From NCBI GenBank assembly GCA_002469805.1, contig DKNW01000004.1, positions 1 to 7,772 on the forward strand: a DNA stretch of 7,772 nt, given 5' to 3'. Position numbers and translations under genes: made by a program. Origin of the DNA: Rhodobiaceae bacterium UBA7378. Lineage in GTDB: Bacteria; Pseudomonadota; Alphaproteobacteria; RS24. Below are positions 6,661 through 7,772 of this stretch, in pieces. The notes beneath the pieces are model-generated. The model saw nothing but the letters and a program-made list of their open reading frames with translations, was not told where the DNA came from and made no database searches. How positions within the stretch are numbered: the first letter of the stretch is position 1; every line of letters starts with the position of its first letter.

Positions 6661-6680
6661 GCGCGTTATACCGCGTTATA
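6661..6680 (-). repeat. 10-base tandem duplication at the nagZ/scpA junction
   Basis: On the minus strand, TATAACGCGG (6680-6671) is followed at once by TATAACGCGC (6670-6661), identical at nine of ten positions. The first copy encodes Tyr-Asn-Ala near the NagZ end. The second copy is read one frame over and provides the NagZ TAA. The scpA ATG follows two bases later. The repeat occupies the place where a Shine-Dalgarno sequence for scpA would be expected. Confidence 0.85.
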
Positions 6681-7721
6681 GGCCGCAGGGAAAACGCCGC
6701 CAACAAGTTCTCCCCAACGCTGTCGCGTATGCGCATCCACTTGGCTCGCGCGGTTGGCAATCTGGTCTTCGACCCGCGCCGCGCGTGCAGCCGTTTTACC
6801 AACCAAACCGAGCGGCGCCGCCGCGGCGATTGCTTTCATTTCTGCGCGCTCGGCATTACAATGCAGAATAATGTCGCAGCCGGCATCAAGCGCTTTGGCC
6901 GTGCGCTCACCGAAATCACCCGACAGCGCTTTCATGCTCAGATCATCCGTCATCAGCAAGCCATCGAACCCAATGCCGTCGCGGATAGTCGAGGCGATGA
7001 CACTCGGCGACAAAGTGCTGACATTTTCTGCATCGATAGCGTCATAAATAATATGGGCTGTCATCCCCATTAATGCCGAACTCAAAGCACGAAATGGCCT
7101 AAAATCAGTGTCCGCAAGCGTGCCGAGATCTGTGTCCACCGCCGGCAGCGCGTGGTGGCTATCGACCATTGCACGGCCATGCCCAGGCAGATGTTTGATA
7201 ACCGGCACCACGCCGCCTTGACACAAGCCCTCATAATGCGCGCCAGCGAGCGACATTACCCCTTCGGCGGTATCGCCAAAAGCCCGATCGCCAATCACAT
7301 CCGACATACCGGAAATCCTGATATCAAGGCAAGGTGCGCAGTTCGCGGTGATCCCAAGTTCAAAAAGGTCATGCGCCAAAAGCATGCCGCCCAGACGCGC
7401 CGCCTCCTCGCCGGTTTGGGGGTCTTGCTCGTAAAGGTCTTGATAAACCCGTGCAGGCGGATAGGCCGCCACAAGCGGTGGCTTAACCCGCGCCACCCGG
7501 CCTCCCTCTTGGTCAATGAAAATCGGAAGGTTTGAATTGCCGGATTTTTCGCGCAGATCATCTGTCAGAGCACGAAGTTGCGCACGCGTTTCAATGTTTC
7601 TCGCGAATAAAATCACCCCCCATGGACGGGTTTCGTGAAAAAATGCGCCCTCTTCTGTGGAAAGCTCCAGCCCTTTCAGGCCGAAAATAACCGGACGGAC
7701 ATCACGGTTGTTTGCGGACAA
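6666..7721 (-). CDS. nagZ: Beta-N-acetylhexosaminidase NagZ (GH3 family)
   Basis: NagZ is a cytoplasmic glycosidase that removes N-acetylglucosamine from GlcNAc-anhydroMurNAc (peptides) during peptidoglycan recycling. In some bacteria its products influence beta-lactamase induction. The 351-residue protein has the family hallmarks: PWGVILFARNI (33-43), IDQEGGRVAR (69-78), KHLPGHG (176-182), and the DSHH loop (187-190) whose His is the catalytic acid/base in NagZ enzymes. The GH3 active-site pattern TDDLSM spans 258-263, with Asp259 as predicted nucleophile by family pattern. There is no signal peptide, consistent with a cytoplasmic enzyme. Length is normal to slightly long for the family. It starts with TTG inside the end of the upstream SPOR gene. 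It stops seven bases before scpA, within a 10-base tandem repeat that supplies its TAA codon. Confidence in the function is high. Confidence 0.96.
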   Translation of the reverse strand: MSANNRDVRPVIFGLKGLELSTEEGAFFHETRPWGVILFARNIETRAQLRALTDDLREKSGNSNLPIFIDQEGGRVARVKPPLVAAYPPARVYQDLYEQDPQTGEEAARLGGMLLAHDLFELGITANCAPCLDIRISGMSDVIGDRAFGDTAEGVMSLAGAHYEGLCQGGVVPVIKHLPGHGRAMVDSHHALPAVDTDLGTLADTDFRPFRALSSALMGMTAHIIYDAIDAENVSTLSPSVIASTIRDGIGFDGLLMTDDLSMKALSGDFGERTAKALDAGCDIILHCNAERAEMKAIAAAAPLGLVGKTAARAARVEDQIANRASQVDAHTRQRWGELVGGVFPAAYNAV

Positions 7722-7772
7722 GGCAGTCCTGACCCCGCGTCTTCAGATCGGCGCAAAATGTATCGGCCGCCG
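7702..7772 (-). CDS. SPOR-domain protein, C-terminal end only (partial)
   Basis: Only the last 22 codons lie in the window, ending in TGA at 7704-7702. The peptide reads A-A-D-T-F-C-A-D-L-K, then T-R-G-Q-D-C-L-V-R-K-Q-P. The pattern of alanine, Cys, Leu-Lys, a Gly, a second Cys and then hydrophobic-basic residues resembles the last helix and strand of SPOR domains, which bind denuded septal peptidoglycan. The position also fits: in many alphaproteobacteria a SPOR-domain protein lies directly upstream of nagZ. The reading frame overlaps the nagZ start by 20 bases. The fragment is too short for a firm family call, so the assignment rests on the tail pattern plus gene order. The protein's start and any membrane anchor are outside the window. 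Confidence 0.55.
   Translation of the reverse strand, partial: AADTFCADLKTRGQDCLVRKQP
7727..7730 (-). promoter_or_regulatory. Ribosome binding site of nagZ (decides TTG start)
   Basis: AGGA lies five bases upstream of the TTG at 7721. An in-frame TGA occurs shortly upstream, no ATG or GTG lies between that stop and the TTG, and the first internal Met is residue 113, well inside the conserved domain. TTG 7721 is therefore the only workable start. Confidence 0.6.

Noticed and set aside
6659..6802. Upstream extension of scpA by 48 codons inside nagZ
   Set aside because: The added residues are basic and unlike any ScpA N-terminus, and they lie in an alternative frame of the conserved nagZ gene.
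6612..7073. Plus-strand open frame of 153 codons opposite scpA/nagZ, and a 131-codon one at 6476-6871
   Set aside because: Both lie opposite well-supported conserved genes, show no recognisable domain and have low-complexity Arg-rich composition typical of antisense shadows.
1..7772. Possible mobile island, defence system or CRISPR
   Set aside because: No integrase, transposase, direct-repeat array, tRNA edge or toxin-like gene was found; gene order is a known housekeeping cluster apart from the ABC ATPase.

Overview
The window looks like chromosomal DNA from an alphaproteobacterium. All nine complete genes and both cut-off genes lie on the minus strand, so the transcript runs from high to low coordinates. 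The order SPOR-domain protein, nagZ, scpA, scpB, tatA, tatB, tatC, serS, surE, LysM/M23 peptidase is a well-known alphaproteobacterial arrangement. The protein sequences fit that class too: an FQLP variant in TatC, the ScpA core GYEGPLDVLLVLARSQ, and a short TatB. GC content appears moderate, which would suit a marine lineage such as SAR116, but this is a guess.

Layout in transcription order. 7772-7702: the last 22 codons of a probable SPOR-domain protein. 7721-6666: nagZ, with a TTG start inside that gene. 6658-5801 and 5814-5137: scpA and scpB, which overlap. 5140-4085: a complete FbpC/PotA-like ABC transporter ATPase without permease or binding-protein genes, set between scpB and the tat genes. 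4082-2766: tatA, tatB, tatC. 2765-2685: the only real intergenic gap, 81 bases, with a weak promoter candidate. 2684-1404: serS. 1407-631: surE. From about 599 to the window edge: the N-terminal part of a LysM/M23 lipoprotein of the NlpD/EnvC kind.

Genes are packed with 4-20 base overlaps or gaps of a few bases, so the set is probably one or two polycistronic operons with translational coupling. Functionally it joins cell-wall recycling and division (SPOR, NagZ, LysM/M23), chromosome condensation (ScpA/ScpB with SMC), export of folded proteins (TatABC), serine tRNA charging (SerS) and nucleotide phosphatase activity (SurE). The ABC ATPase is the one member that does not belong to the usual set.

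I saw no tRNA or rRNA, CRISPR array, insertion sequence, phage gene or new defence-like system. No stretch over 300 bases lacks a gene. The most unusual small-scale signal is a 10-base tandem duplication at the nagZ/scpA junction. It supplies the nagZ stop codon, and loss of one unit would fuse nagZ to scpA in frame.
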